DNA of 64,000 bases. Source: Pseudomonas fluorescens. GTDB taxonomy: Bacteria; Pseudomonadota; Gammaproteobacteria; Pseudomonadales; Pseudomonadaceae. The stretch is taken from contig NZ_CABVIY010000004.1 of the NCBI RefSeq assembly GCF_902498195.1, positions 62,001-126,000 on the forward strand. Direction: 5' to 3'. A program made the translations under genes and the position numbers. Positions 37,343 through 45,378 of this stretch are shown one piece after another; the first letter of the stretch is position 1, and each line of letters starts with the position of its first letter. The notes beneath the pieces were generated by a model, which was not told the DNA's origin, searched no databases, and saw only the letters and a program-made list of their open reading frames with translations.

Positions 37343-37392
37343 ACCCATCATGTGGAAGTGATGCTGGCAGTTCCTTTAGTAATTCTAGGAAC
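37338..37392 (+). promoter_or_regulatory. Downstream target region a2/b2 covering the ribosome site of the DUF6124 gene
   Basis: CTGCCA (37338-37343) and CATCA pair with TGATG and TGGCAG (to 37370), presenting TGTGGAAG in the loop, the same loop sequence as in the upstream leader. GTTCCT (37370-37375) can pair with AGGAAC. CTAGGAAC (37385-37392) contains the Shine-Dalgarno AGGAA and is the exact complement of GTTCCTAG at 37302-37309 in the RNA core. The first hairpin shares CTGCC with the closing stem of the RNA core, so the two are mutually exclusive in one molecule. Confidence 0.7.
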
Positions 37393-37399
37393 GAAGACA

Positions 37400-37750
37400 A
37401 TGAAGAAGATCACTCCCGACCCTCCTGAAATGCCAATCACCGCTGATCCTGTCGATCTCGACGAACTCTCCAAAGCGAGTCATCGCGCTGTCAGCAAACG
37501 CCTACGTAATCCGAATCACGCCGATCCCATCTGTCACGTTTTTACCATCGTTCCCAATGTCGACACTGAAACGCTGCTTTGCCACGCCTGCGAAACCCTG
37601 GCGTCGCTCAATGTCCTCACCACTGACTTGGCTTGCAAGCTTGAAGGTTCGCCGCGCAGCCTGGCGTTGTCGATTCAGCAATTGGCGGTCGTTGGGGAGC
37701 TGTTGGTCAATCGGGCATTGGATAATATCGATCCGCCTGTCAGTGCCTGA
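37400..37750 (+). CDS. DUF6124 (formerly DUF3077) family protein
   Basis: A 116-residue soluble protein, MKKITPDPPEMPITADP, with the family's conserved cysteine/helix region (LCHACETLASLNVLTTDLA) and C-terminal hydrophobic helix (QLAVVGELLVNRAL). The ATG at 37400 lies eight bases after AGGAA; an in-frame ATG 48 bases upstream falls inside the target hairpin. Genes of this family are frequent in Pseudomonas and have no established function that I know of. Its ribosome site is complementary to the RNA immediately upstream, so its synthesis is expected to be held down. Confidence 0.8.
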   Translation: MKKITPDPPEMPITADPVDLDELSKASHRAVSKRLRNPNHADPICHVFTIVPNVDTETLLCHACETLASLNVLTTDLACKLEGSPRSLALSIQQLAVVGELLVNRALDNIDPPVSA

Positions 37751-37758
37751 GAGCTCTT

Positions 37759-37815
37759 GAGGGGACGGATTTATTTCTACCTAAGGACTACTGGAGAGAT
37801 AAATCTGTCCCCCTC
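37759..37815. repeat. Inverted repeat GAGGGGACGGATTTATTTCT
   Basis: The left arm is matched at 37796-37815 by the complement of GAGGGGGACAGATTTATCTC, imperfect arms of about 19 bases around a 17-base spacer. It sits between the converging DUF6124 and DUF6429 genes and could act as terminator or be a miniature mobile repeat. Confidence 0.65.
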
Positions 37816-38071
37816 AGTCCTGGTCGGGTACATGCCCCGTTTGAGTTCTAACCCCAAACAATCGGTCGGCTATCTGCCGGCCATGCTCCAGCCCTTCAGC
37901 GGTCAACCAAATCGATTTGTTTTTGTTGACAGGATTGCTGATGAAACCATGTTCATGCAATTGGTTCATGGTCTCGAAATCGAACCCTTTCCATGCATGA
38001 CCATCATCAAAACTGAAGGTTGCCAGCAGGGCAAGAACGGCTTCTTCAATCAGTTTATCCTCGTACTCCAT
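37814..38071 (-). CDS. DUF6429 family protein
   Basis: An 85-residue protein, MEYEDKLIEEAVLALLATFS, with FSFDDGHAWKGFDFETMNQLHEHGFI and an LTAEGLEHGRQIADRLF end; the layout is that of a short winged-helix-like domain. This matches the DUF6429 family as I remember it. GGAG precedes the ATG. Function unknown; such genes often lie in accessory regions. Confidence 0.75.
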   Translation of the reverse strand: MEYEDKLIEEAVLALLATFSFDDGHAWKGFDFETMNQLHEHGFISNPVNKNKSIWLTAEGLEHGRQIADRLFGVRTQTGHVPDQD

Positions 38072-38448
38072 GATCGTTGCTCCGCTCGTATTCTCTTATC
38101 TCAATAATATCCCACCAGCCGAAAGCTGAACGTTTCCAGCCAGATATCCGTGCAGTTTGCGACCTCTTCTGTCGTGCTCATTAGTCTGTCCCTGATGGCC
38201 CTGGCCACGCATCGTCTTCTTCGTCAGCGTCACGAAGCTTCCCAATATCCACAGTCCTCTTTCCACCATCCACCATCCCCCTTTTCCACCCGTCTAGCCC
38301 AATGATGGCATTTTGCAATATTTGTCTTGGCAAAATCGTGAAAATTGCAGACTCTTCCGCCCCGTGCGCTAGAGAAAGCGCCTGCGAAGATCCAGGTAGT
38401 GAGCTGGGTAGCGCATTGAGCCAGACAGAAAAGGAAATGGAGAGGGAC
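38072..38448. other. Intergenic region before the DUF4214 protein gene
   Basis: 377 bases with no supported gene. On the minus strand a 26-codon frame (38101-38181) opens MSTTEEVANCTDIW upstream of the DUF6429 gene but has no clear ribosome site. The plus-strand frame from 38302 into the next gene lacks a ribosome site. The leader of the secreted protein presumably begins here. Confidence 0.5.
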
Positions 38449-40572
38449 ATGAGCAACCAATCGAATCTTGCCGAGTTGTATACCGCGCTTTTCAATCGTG
38501 CCCCGGATGCTTCCGGTCTGGCGTACTGGGAAGGTGAGCTGGCGTCCGGCAAGAGCTCGTTGCTGGACATCGCGCGCAACTGGGTCAACAGTCAGTCTGA
38601 AACTGCTTCCAAGTATCCGGATACATTGTCGGACGGCGATTTTATCAACGCTATTTACAACAACGTGCTGGCGCGTGCTGCCGATGCCGGCGGTCTGGCG
38701 TACTGGGGGGCTGAGTTGCAGGATGGCACCCTGACTCGCGATGAGTTCCTGTTGGCGATTCTCAATGGCGCCAAAGGCAACACGTCTGCTCAGGGTTTGC
38801 TGGATGCCGCGCTGGTGCAGAACAAGGCCCAGGCAGGTTTGGCATTTGCCGAAACCGGTCTGAACGACACGGCGCTCGCAGCCAAGGTGCTGGCCCCGGT
38901 CACTGCCGACAGCAACACCCTGAATTCGACGATGTCGCTGCTCAAGCTGGTGCCTAAAAACGCTTCCGGGCAGACCCAGGAATTGCTCGATCAATTCTCG
39001 TCGACCCTGGACAAGGTGGCTGAGCTGAGCAAGAGCGCCACGCCGGAAACTGCACAGAAGCTGGCGGCCTACCTGGCGACCATTGCCAATACGTTTGGCA
39101 CCAATTCCAGTCTGTCCAGCCTGTTCAACAGCATCAGCGACATTTCCACCAAAGCGCTGGCTGACGCTTCCGCGCTGAATAACCCGGAGTCGTTGGGTGG
39201 TACGGCAGTGGTCGTTGCAACGCCAGGCACGGGTGGTCCGGCTGCGACCTTCACTGTCAGCCAAGGCCTGGATGGCGCACTGGAGTTTGCAGGGACCGCG
39301 ACGGGCAGCATCAAGCTCAGCGTCGATGGCCTTGATGTCGTGGCTGAGCGTGGCGGGGTGAAGGCCACCTTGCTGGCGGGTACGAGTGTCACCGATGTGA
39401 AGTTGCCAACCGGCGCCGAGTTGATTCTGGCCGCGGGCACGAACGTCACGCAGTCGGCTGCCAACGCCTCCAACCATGTCATTTCCGGGGACGGGTTTGT
39501 CAACATCACCGGTTCGGCCGGCGTTCAGACGTTGAACGTATTCAGCGGAATCGTGGAAAACAATTTCCTGTTCAGCCTGCCGAAGGGCAACATCATCGAG
39601 GCGGGTGCCGGGGCTGACGTGATCAATCTTGGCGTGGCTCACCAGGTTACCGATGTGATCAAGATCGGCCTGCCGGACAGTGGTCTGTATGCCGATGTCC
39701 GCAAAGAGCAGAGTGACGCTGATATGGCGGGCGCTGTGCTGCCAGATCTATCCAAATCTGCTCTGGATCAGATGGCTGATTTGCAGGCCAGCAAGGGCCA
39801 GTTGGTAGAGTTGATTGAACATCGCTCTGTATTGCAGGCCAATTACGATGGGGCCCCAAATAAAGCTCTTGCGTTGCAAGCTGCATTCATCGCGTTCTCC
39901 AATGCGAACAATGCATGGAACGCCGACAAGGCTGATAACGACCTGGCCCTCGCGCAGTTTGCGGCGTATGAAGCGCTAGCGGCGCTGCACCCGTCGTTCA
40001 AAACCACGGCACAGTCGGGCTATGAGACCACCCAGCAAATCAGCGACCATGGTTCCGAAATTGCGGCTTTGGCCATCAACGCCCAAATGACAATCGTGAA
40101 CGACTCCTTGATCGCGTTGAATGCCGATATTGCTGCTCATGGCACAACGACGGAACTCAACAGCAACGTAATCAAGGTCGACGCACTGCTGTCACTGGCT
40201 GCAGCGCAGTCCAGCCTCGTGGCCGGTGGCGCCTCGGATTCCACTGCAGCGGCGTTCGACGTGATCACGGGGTTCCAGTTGGGGACTGATCGCCTGGAGT
40301 TCAGCTCGTTTGTCGGTACCAAAGGGACCGGCACCTTTGGCGACTTCACTGTCACCAATGGCATCGCGACCGCTAACACCGGCGCGCTCACGGTCGAGCA
40401 CATCCTAGCGTCGCTCGGCACATCGCAGCAGGTGGTTGCTTTCGTCAATGGCAATGACACCTTCGTGGTCAAGGGTGACGGTATCGCGGGTGTCAACGAT
40501 ACCGATGCCGTGGTGAAACTGGTGGGGGTCAAGGCGAACCAGATCTGGGACGTTATCTGGGATCTCGCTTGA
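38449..40572 (+). CDS. DUF4214-containing secreted (type I) protein
   Basis: A 707-residue acidic protein with no N-terminal signal peptide. Two DUF4214 repeats lie at residues 5-110 (LYTALFNRAPDASGLAYWEG; IYNNVLARAADAGGLAYWGA). A helical stretch (about 110-260) is followed by a beta-rich region with GADVINLG, another helical segment (about 425-590) and a C-terminal module (DVITGFQLGTDRLEF ... DTDAVVKLVGVKANQIWDVIW) resembling type I secretion C-termini. The ATG follows GGAGAGGG. No ABC exporter, membrane fusion protein or TolC gene lies nearby. Codon use is somewhat less GC-biased than in core genes. Confidence 0.8.
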   Translation: MSNQSNLAELYTALFNRAPDASGLAYWEGELASGKSSLLDIARNWVNSQSETASKYPDTLSDGDFINAIYNNVLARAADAGGLAYWGAELQDGTLTRDEFLLAILNGAKGNTSAQGLLDAALVQNKAQAGLAFAETGLNDTALAAKVLAPVTADSNTLNSTMSLLKLVPKNASGQTQELLDQFSSTLDKVAELSKSATPETAQKLAAYLATIANTFGTNSSLSSLFNSISDISTKALADASALNNPESLGGTAVVVATPGTGGPAATFTVSQGLDGALEFAGTATGSIKLSVDGLDVVAERGGVKATLLAGTSVTDVKLPTGAELILAAGTNVTQSAANASNHVISGDGFVNITGSAGVQTLNVFSGIVENNFLFSLPKGNIIEAGAGADVINLGVAHQVTDVIKIGLPDSGLYADVRKEQSDADMAGAVLPDLSKSALDQMADLQASKGQLVELIEHRSVLQANYDGAPNKALALQAAFIAFSNANNAWNADKADNDLALAQFAAYEALAALHPSFKTTAQSGYETTQQISDHGSEIAALAINAQMTIVNDSLIALNADIAAHGTTTELNSNVIKVDALLSLAAAQSSLVAGGASDSTAAAFDVITGFQLGTDRLEFSSFVGTKGTGTFGDFTVTNGIATANTGALTVEHILASLGTSQQVVAFVNGNDTFVVKGDGIAGVNDTDAVVKLVGVKANQIWDVIWDLA

Positions 40573-40593
40573 TTCCATAGCAGGTGTTGTGAA

Positions 40594-40622
40594 GGGGCGG
40601 CTGATTCAGCCGCCCTTTTTTT
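40594..40622 (+). terminator. Terminator of the DUF4214 protein gene
   Basis: GGGCGGCTG-ATT-CAGCCGCCC, a perfect nine-base-pair stem followed by seven T, 22 bases after the stop codon. Confidence 0.95.
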
Positions 40623-40734
40623 ATGCGGCCGAACCTGAACAAACGCTGTCCCCCCTCAAAGTTTCACAATCCCCGCCCGACCAGCCGCCTAGGATGAAGG
40701 CATACGCCCACCGCGCCTCCACAGGACAACAAAT

Positions 40735-40953
40735 ATGGCCTCAAACCTCATCAAAGTCGCCCTCATCGCCGGTGCTGTGCTGTTGAGCGCCTGTTCTTCG
40801 GTGAGCACTCCAAACCGCTACGCGGAAGACAACGTAGTGCCCGCCGGTTTTGGCCCGGGGCCCACCGGCAATTCCGGCAAGATGAACTTCCACGGCAGCG
40901 CGCTCGGCAACAGCTTCGGTGAATACAGCTCCGGCCTGCTGCACGACGATTGA
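40735..40953 (+). CDS. Small lipoprotein
   Basis: A 72-residue precursor with lipobox LLSAC (cysteine at residue 20) after a hydrophobic segment VALIAGAVLL. The mature part of about 53 residues is Gly/Ser/Asn-rich (FGPGPTGNSGKMNFHGSALG). The residue after the cysteine is Ser, so outer-membrane sorting is expected. I do not recognise a family. It is followed by a terminator. Confidence 0.7.
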   Translation: MASNLIKVALIAGAVLLSACSSVSTPNRYAEDNVVPAGFGPGPTGNSGKMNFHGSALGNSFGEYSSGLLHDD

Positions 40954-40971
40954 TTAGTAACGACAACAACG

Positions 40972-41006
40972 AAAAAGGGGCGCCCCTGAAGTGGGCACCC
41001 CTTTTT
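40972..41006. terminator. Bidirectional terminator
   Basis: AAAAAGGGG and CCCCTTTTT arms, extended by GCCC/GGGC past a single C-A mismatch, loop CTGAAGT. It separates the small lipoprotein gene from the converging PheC-like gene. Confidence 0.9.
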
Positions 41007-41027
41007 AGTGTTCGCAGCAATGCTCCA

Positions 41028-41819
41028 TCACTTGCCCTCAGGCACCGCAATCCACTGCCCCAGCACCTTCTGATAATTCCCCGTTACCTTCGCCAGATGT
41101 AGCCACTGATCCACGTACAACTTCCACGTCATGTCGTCACGCGGCAGCAGGTAGGCCTTTTCCCCGTATTGCATGTACTGCGTCGGGTTCACCGCGCACA
41201 GCCCCGGTTTGAGTTTCTGCTGGTACAGCGCTTCCGAAGTATCGGTGATCATCACGTCTGCGTTCTTATCCAGCAGCTCCTGGAAGATGGTGACGTTGTC
41301 GTGCAGCTTCAATTGCGCCTTGGGCAGGAAGGCGTGGACGAAGGCTTCGTTGGTGCCGCCGGCCGGCTCGACCAGGCGCACCGTGGCCTGGTTGATCTGC
41401 TCGAGGGTCTGGTATTTCGCCTGGTCTTCGCAGCGCACCAGGGGGATTTTGCCGTCGACGTCGAGGGTGGTGCTGAAGAAGGCTTTTTTCTGGCGTTCCA
41501 GGGTGACGGAGATGCCGCCCATGCCGATATCGCATTTGCCGGCGAGCATGTCGGGCATCAGGGTTTTCCAGGTGGTGGGTACCCATGCGACCTTGACGCC
41601 GAGGCTGTCGGCCAGGGAACGGGCCATGGCGATGTCGATGCCGGAGTACTCGGCGTCTTCGGCTTTGAAGGTGTAGGGCTTGTAGTCGCCCGTGGTGCAG
41701 ACGCGCAGTTGGCCTTGTTGAATGACGCTGTCCAGGTGCGAAGGAGCTTGCTCTGCCTGGGCGCTGATGGAGAGGGCGAGCAGGCCGCTGAGCATCATTG
41801 TGCTTTTGCTGTTTTTCAT
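41028..41819 (-). CDS. PheC-like periplasmic protein (cyclohexadienyl dehydratase / SBP3 fold)
   Basis: A 263-residue secreted protein (signal peptide ending SAQA) with a type-3 solute-binding fold. RVCTTGDYKPYTFKAEDAEYSGIDIAMA, VPTTWKTLMPDM, CDIGMGGISVTLERQKKAFFS, GGTNEAFV and EKAYLLPRDD closely parallel P. aeruginosa PheC, which converts prephenate or arogenate to phenylpyruvate or phenylalanine in the periplasm. No ABC transporter permease is adjacent, favouring enzyme over transporter. Solute binding remains possible. Confidence 0.7.
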   Translation of the reverse strand: MKNSKSTMMLSGLLALSISAQAEQAPSHLDSVIQQGQLRVCTTGDYKPYTFKAEDAEYSGIDIAMARSLADSLGVKVAWVPTTWKTLMPDMLAGKCDIGMGGISVTLERQKKAFFSTTLDVDGKIPLVRCEDQAKYQTLEQINQATVRLVEPAGGTNEAFVHAFLPKAQLKLHDNVTIFQELLDKNADVMITDTSEALYQQKLKPGLCAVNPTQYMQYGEKAYLLPRDDMTWKLYVDQWLHLAKVTGNYQKVLGQWIAVPEGK

Positions 41820-41891
41820 TGTTGTCGGGCTTGTGTCGTGTGGTGGTTTGAACGGGGAGTGTAGTGAAACCTCCAGGGGTTTGAAAAAGGT

Positions 41892-42779
41892 TCAGAACCA
41901 CATCCGCACGCCTAGCACCAGACGGGTTTCGCTGCGGTCTTCACCTTCGTCGCGGGCGAAGTCGGCGGTGTTGCCGTAAGTGCGGTTCCAGGTAACGCCT
42001 ATGTACGGCGCGAACTCCCGGCGTATTTCATAACGCAGGCGCAGGCCGGCTTCGCTGTTGGAGAGGCCGGAACCTATGCCGCGTCCGGGATCGTTTTTGC
42101 CATAGAAGTTGAGCTCGGCGGTCGGCTGCAAGATCAGCCGGTTGGTCAGCAGGATGTCGTAGTCGCCCTCCAGCCGCGCGGCGCTCTGGCCGCCCTCGCC
42201 AATGAACGCCGTGGCCTCGACTTCGAAGTTGTACAGCGCCATACCTTGCACGCCGAGGGCGGCCCAGGTTTGCGGGGCGCCGGGCTTGAAGTCCTGGCGC
42301 ACGCCGCTGACGACGTCCCACCAGGGCGAAAGTGCGTGGCCCCAGAGCGCCTGGATTTCCGCGTCGTGCGTCTTGCCGTTGCTGCGTTCGCCTTCGGAGC
42401 GCAGCCACAGGCGATCGATGTCGCCGCCGATCCAGCCCGACAGATCCCAGGCCAGGGTGTTGACGTCATCGGCGTCCTGCCATTCCAGCTTGTCGGCGAG
42501 GAAGAAGCTGTTGAGCGCGCTGTCATGCAGGGTATGGCCGTCGGCACTGGTGTAGACGGCGGCGCGGTCGGCAGCGGTCAGCGGCACGATGGGGGTGCGG
42601 CTTTCGGTCGGTGCGGCGGTCTGCATCTGGCCGTGGTTCATGGGGTGCATGGCGCCGTGGTCCATGCCGGTCATCTGGCTGTGGTCCATGCCCGGCATGC
42701 CATCGGTGGCGGCGTTCGCCGAGGGCGGCGTCAGGCCGAGGCAGAGGAAGGTCACAAAGTAGCGGGTCAGTCTGATCAT
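41892..42779 (-). CDS. copB: CopB, outer-membrane copper resistance protein
   Basis: A 295-residue outer-membrane protein. After the signal peptide (ending ANA) comes a Met/His-rich copper-binding segment ([19 protein letters not shown]). A beta-barrel of the CopB family follows, ending in the outer-membrane signature VRMWF. The ATG at 42779 is 10 bases after the copA stop codon. It acts with CopA in periplasmic copper detoxification. Confidence 0.93.
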   Translation of the reverse strand: MIRLTRYFVTFLCLGLTPPSANAATDGMPGMDHSQMTGMDHGAMHPMNHGQMQTAAPTESRTPIVPLTAADRAAVYTSADGHTLHDSALNSFFLADKLEWQDADDVNTLAWDLSGWIGGDIDRLWLRSEGERSNGKTHDAEIQALWGHALSPWWDVVSGVRQDFKPGAPQTWAALGVQGMALYNFEVEATAFIGEGGQSAARLEGDYDILLTNRLILQPTAELNFYGKNDPGRGIGSGLSNSEAGLRLRYEIRREFAPYIGVTWNRTYGNTADFARDEGEDRSETRLVLGVRMWF

Positions 42780-42789
42780 GGTAGGCGCC

Positions 42790-44487
42790 TCATTCTTCCA
42801 CGCGAACTTCACGGAACATGCCCATTTCCATGTGGTACAGGAGATGACAGTGATAGGCCCAGCGCCCGAGCGCATCGGCGGTGACCCGATAGCTGCGCCG
42901 CGAGCCGGGCGGCATGTCGATGGTGTGTTTGCGCACCATGAAATCGCCGTTCTCGTCTTCGAGGTCGCTCCACAGGCCGTGCAGGTGGATGGGGTGGGTC
43001 ATCATCGTGTCGTTGACCAGCACCACCCGGACGCGCTCGCCGTATTTGAGGCGCAGCGGTTCGGCGTCGGAGAATTTCACCCCGTTGAACGACCAGGCGA
43101 ACTTCTCCATGTGCCCGGTGAGGTGCAGTTCAAGGGTGCGGCCGGGCTCGCGGCCATCGGGGTCGTCGAAGGTGCTGCGCAGGTCGGCGTAGGTCAGGAC
43201 CCGACGCCCGTTATGCCTCAGGCCAAGACCGGGGTCGTCGAGTTTGGGTGAGGTGGACATGGCCTGCATGTCCACTAATGGATTGTCGTTTTCCGACGCG
43301 GGATGGGACTGCATGCCGGGCATGGCCATGGCGCCGTGGTCCATGCCGGCCATGTTGTCGTGGTCCATCGCGCCCATGCCCATGTCGGCCATGCTGACCA
43401 GGGGGCGCGGGTCCAGGGTTGGCACCGGTGCCGACAAACCGGCTCTCACCGCCAGCGTCCCACGGGCATGGCCGGTGCGGTCCATCGATTGGGCGAACAG
43501 GGTGTAGGCCTCGCGTGTCGGCTCGACGATCACATCGAAGGTCTCCGCCACCGCGATGCGGAATTCGTCGACGCTCACCGGTTTGACGTGCAGCCCATCC
43601 GCGGCGACCACGGTCATTTTCAAGCCGGGAATTCGCACGTCGAAGTAGGTCATCGCCGAACCGTTGATGAAGCGCAGGCGCAGCTTTTCGCCGGGGCGGA
43701 ACACGCCGGTCCAGTTGGCGTGCGGCGCCTGGCCGTTCAACAGGAAGGTGTAGGTGGTGCCGCTGACGTCGGCGATGTCCGTGGGGCTCATCTTCATCCC
43801 GGCCCACATCCTGCGATCGGCGACTGTCGCGCCCCAGCCTGTTTCGCTGACGTCGTCAATGAAATCACCGACGGTGCGCTGGTTGTCGTTGTAGTAACCG
43901 GACTGTTTTTTCAGGGTCTTCATCAGGCTGGCCGGGTCTTCGTCAGTCCAGTCGGTCAGCATCACCACGTAATCGCGGTCGTACTCGAAAGGTTCCGGTT
44001 CCCTGGCGTCGATCACCAGCGGCCCGTAGACGCCGGATTGCTCCTGGAGGCCCGAATGGCTGTGATACCAGTAGGTGCCGTTTTGCCGGACCTTGAATTG
44101 ATAGACGTAAGTGCCGCCCGGATCGATGCCTTTGAAGCTCAGCCCCGGCACGCCGTCCATGTCGGCGGGCAGCAGGATGCCGTGCCAGTGAATGGAGGTG
44201 CTGTCCTTGAGTCGGTTGTTCACCCGCAATGTCACCGTGTCGCCTTCACGCCAGCGCAGGAGCGGGCCGGGCAGGCTACCGTTGACGGTCATGGCGGTGC
44301 GTGGGGTGCCGGTGAAATTGACCGGGGTTTCGCCGATGAACAGCTCGAAATCGCTGCCGGCCAGCACCTGCGGTTCGCCGGGGCTGGTGATCGCCCAGAC
44401 CGGCGTGCGCCATAACCCGAGGCCGCCCAGCAGACCGCTCGCGGCCAGCCCTTTGACGAAGGTGCGTCTTGAAGTGTTGGAGTGCAT
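42790..44487 (-). CDS. copA: CopA, multicopper oxidase
   Basis: A 565-residue periplasmic multicopper oxidase exported folded by Tat (SRRTFVK at 6-12). Copper ligands: HWHG (100-103), HSHSG (142-146), HPIHLHG and [12 protein letters not shown] at the C-terminus. A Met-rich segment ([20 protein letters not shown]) near residues 365-400 probably binds Cu(I). It oxidises or sequesters copper in the periplasm. It is first in a copAB operon; a CopR-type box lies about 76 bases upstream. copC and copD are not adjacent. Confidence 0.95.
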   Translation of the reverse strand: MHSNTSRRTFVKGLAASGLLGGLGLWRTPVWAITSPGEPQVLAGSDFELFIGETPVNFTGTPRTAMTVNGSLPGPLLRWREGDTVTLRVNNRLKDSTSIHWHGILLPADMDGVPGLSFKGIDPGGTYVYQFKVRQNGTYWYHSHSGLQEQSGVYGPLVIDAREPEPFEYDRDYVVMLTDWTDEDPASLMKTLKKQSGYYNDNQRTVGDFIDDVSETGWGATVADRRMWAGMKMSPTDIADVSGTTYTFLLNGQAPHANWTGVFRPGEKLRLRFINGSAMTYFDVRIPGLKMTVVAADGLHVKPVSVDEFRIAVAETFDVIVEPTREAYTLFAQSMDRTGHARGTLAVRAGLSAPVPTLDPRPLVSMADMGMGAMDHDNMAGMDHGAMAMPGMQSHPASENDNPLVDMQAMSTSPKLDDPGLGLRHNGRRVLTYADLRSTFDDPDGREPGRTLELHLTGHMEKFAWSFNGVKFSDAEPLRLKYGERVRVVLVNDTMMTHPIHLHGLWSDLEDENGDFMVRKHTIDMPPGSRRSYRVTADALGRWAYHCHLLYHMEMGMFREVRVEE

Positions 44488-44562
44488 GCCGTTTTTCCCG
44501 TCAGCCTGGTGTGCGTGTCGACGAGGCTAACGGGCTGTGCCTTTCAACAGGCTGAGGCGGGG

Positions 44563-44577
44563 ATTACAGTGTTGACA
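44563..44577 (-). promoter_or_regulatory. CopR box upstream of copA
   Basis: Read toward copA: TGTCAACACTGTAAT. It matches TGACA-N4-TGTNAT at all but one position and resembles the box near copR (28655-28669). It is in the copA promoter region, just beyond the end of the converging-side gene. Confidence 0.7.
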
Positions 44578-44590
44578 GGTGGGGCAGCGG

Positions 44591-45295
44591 TTACTGGCGC
44601 TTGGTGCTCTTGTCCGACGACGCCACGGTGCCGCTCCCACAATTGATGTAGGAAGAGGACTTCAACCAGCGTTGATCCGGGTAGTAGGAAAACAGTAGCT
44701 GTCCATCCTTCATCGAGTCGATCAGCCGATGGGCAATTGCCGGCCGAACCGCCGGGCAACCCAGGCTTCTGCCAATGCGGCCATTGGCGCGAGCCAGCAC
44801 CGGACTGACGTACGGCGCGCCGTGAATGACGATTGCACGATCAAAGGCGTTATCGTTGAAGCCCGGTTCCAGGCCTTCCATGCGCAATGAGTAGCCGTTC
44901 TGTCCGCGATAGCTTTCCTGGGTGCGGAACAGGCCCAGGCTGGTGGCAAAGCTTTCGTTCTGGTTGGAGAATTGGGTGGCCATGTTTTCGCCACTGTTGC
45001 GGCCATGGGCGACAAGCTCGTGGAACAGCAATTTGCGCTTTTTCAGATCGAACACCCACAACCGTTGTTCGGTCGAAGGCAGGGAGTAATCGATCACTGC
45101 TAGTCTCTGTGCCGGGGCTGCGCCTTGGGCACGGGTGCATTGAGTGGCACGTACGGCCAGGGCGATGACCTTGGCATTGGCATTGGGAGCGGCTTTGGCC
45201 AGCGCGACTTCAAGCGAATCGGCGTAGGCTGTGGGGATGAAGGCCGACGTCAACAGCAGCGCTGTGAGTAGAAAGCCAAAGCGATGTAGCGCCAT
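44591..45295 (-). CDS. Murein L,D-transpeptidase catalytic domain protein (YkuD_2 type)
   Basis: A 234-residue secreted protein, signal peptide ending TAYA. The C-terminal catalytic region IVIHGAPYVSPVLARANGR ... SLGCPAV places the nucleophilic cysteine in SLGCPAV with the histidine in VIHG. This is the short YkuD_2 group, with unknown precise substrate. Divergently transcribed from another L,D-transpeptidase gene 83 bases away, suggesting shared control of 3-3 crosslinking or lipoprotein anchoring. Confidence 0.82.
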   Translation of the reverse strand: MALHRFGFLLTALLLTSAFIPTAYADSLEVALAKAAPNANAKVIALAVRATQCTRAQGAAPAQRLAVIDYSLPSTEQRLWVFDLKKRKLLFHELVAHGRNSGENMATQFSNQNESFATSLGLFRTQESYRGQNGYSLRMEGLEPGFNDNAFDRAIVIHGAPYVSPVLARANGRIGRSLGCPAVRPAIAHRLIDSMKDGQLLFSYYPDQRWLKSSSYINCGSGTVASSDKSTKRQ

Positions 45296-45378
45296 ATGTA
45301 AATCTCATCAGGAATAGGTCGAGTCTAGCAGCGAGTGGAACGCTAGCTTTTTGATTTGCGGGAGATTAAGGATTATCC

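Noticed and set aside
38101..38181. 26-codon minus-strand frame upstream of the DUF6429 gene
   Set aside because: Short, no convincing ribosome site, no similarity; could be chance.
38302..38448. Upstream extension of the DUF4214 protein (49 extra residues)
   Set aside because: No ribosome site at 38302, while GGAGAGGG sits just before the ATG at 38449 and the DUF4214 repeat begins soon after.
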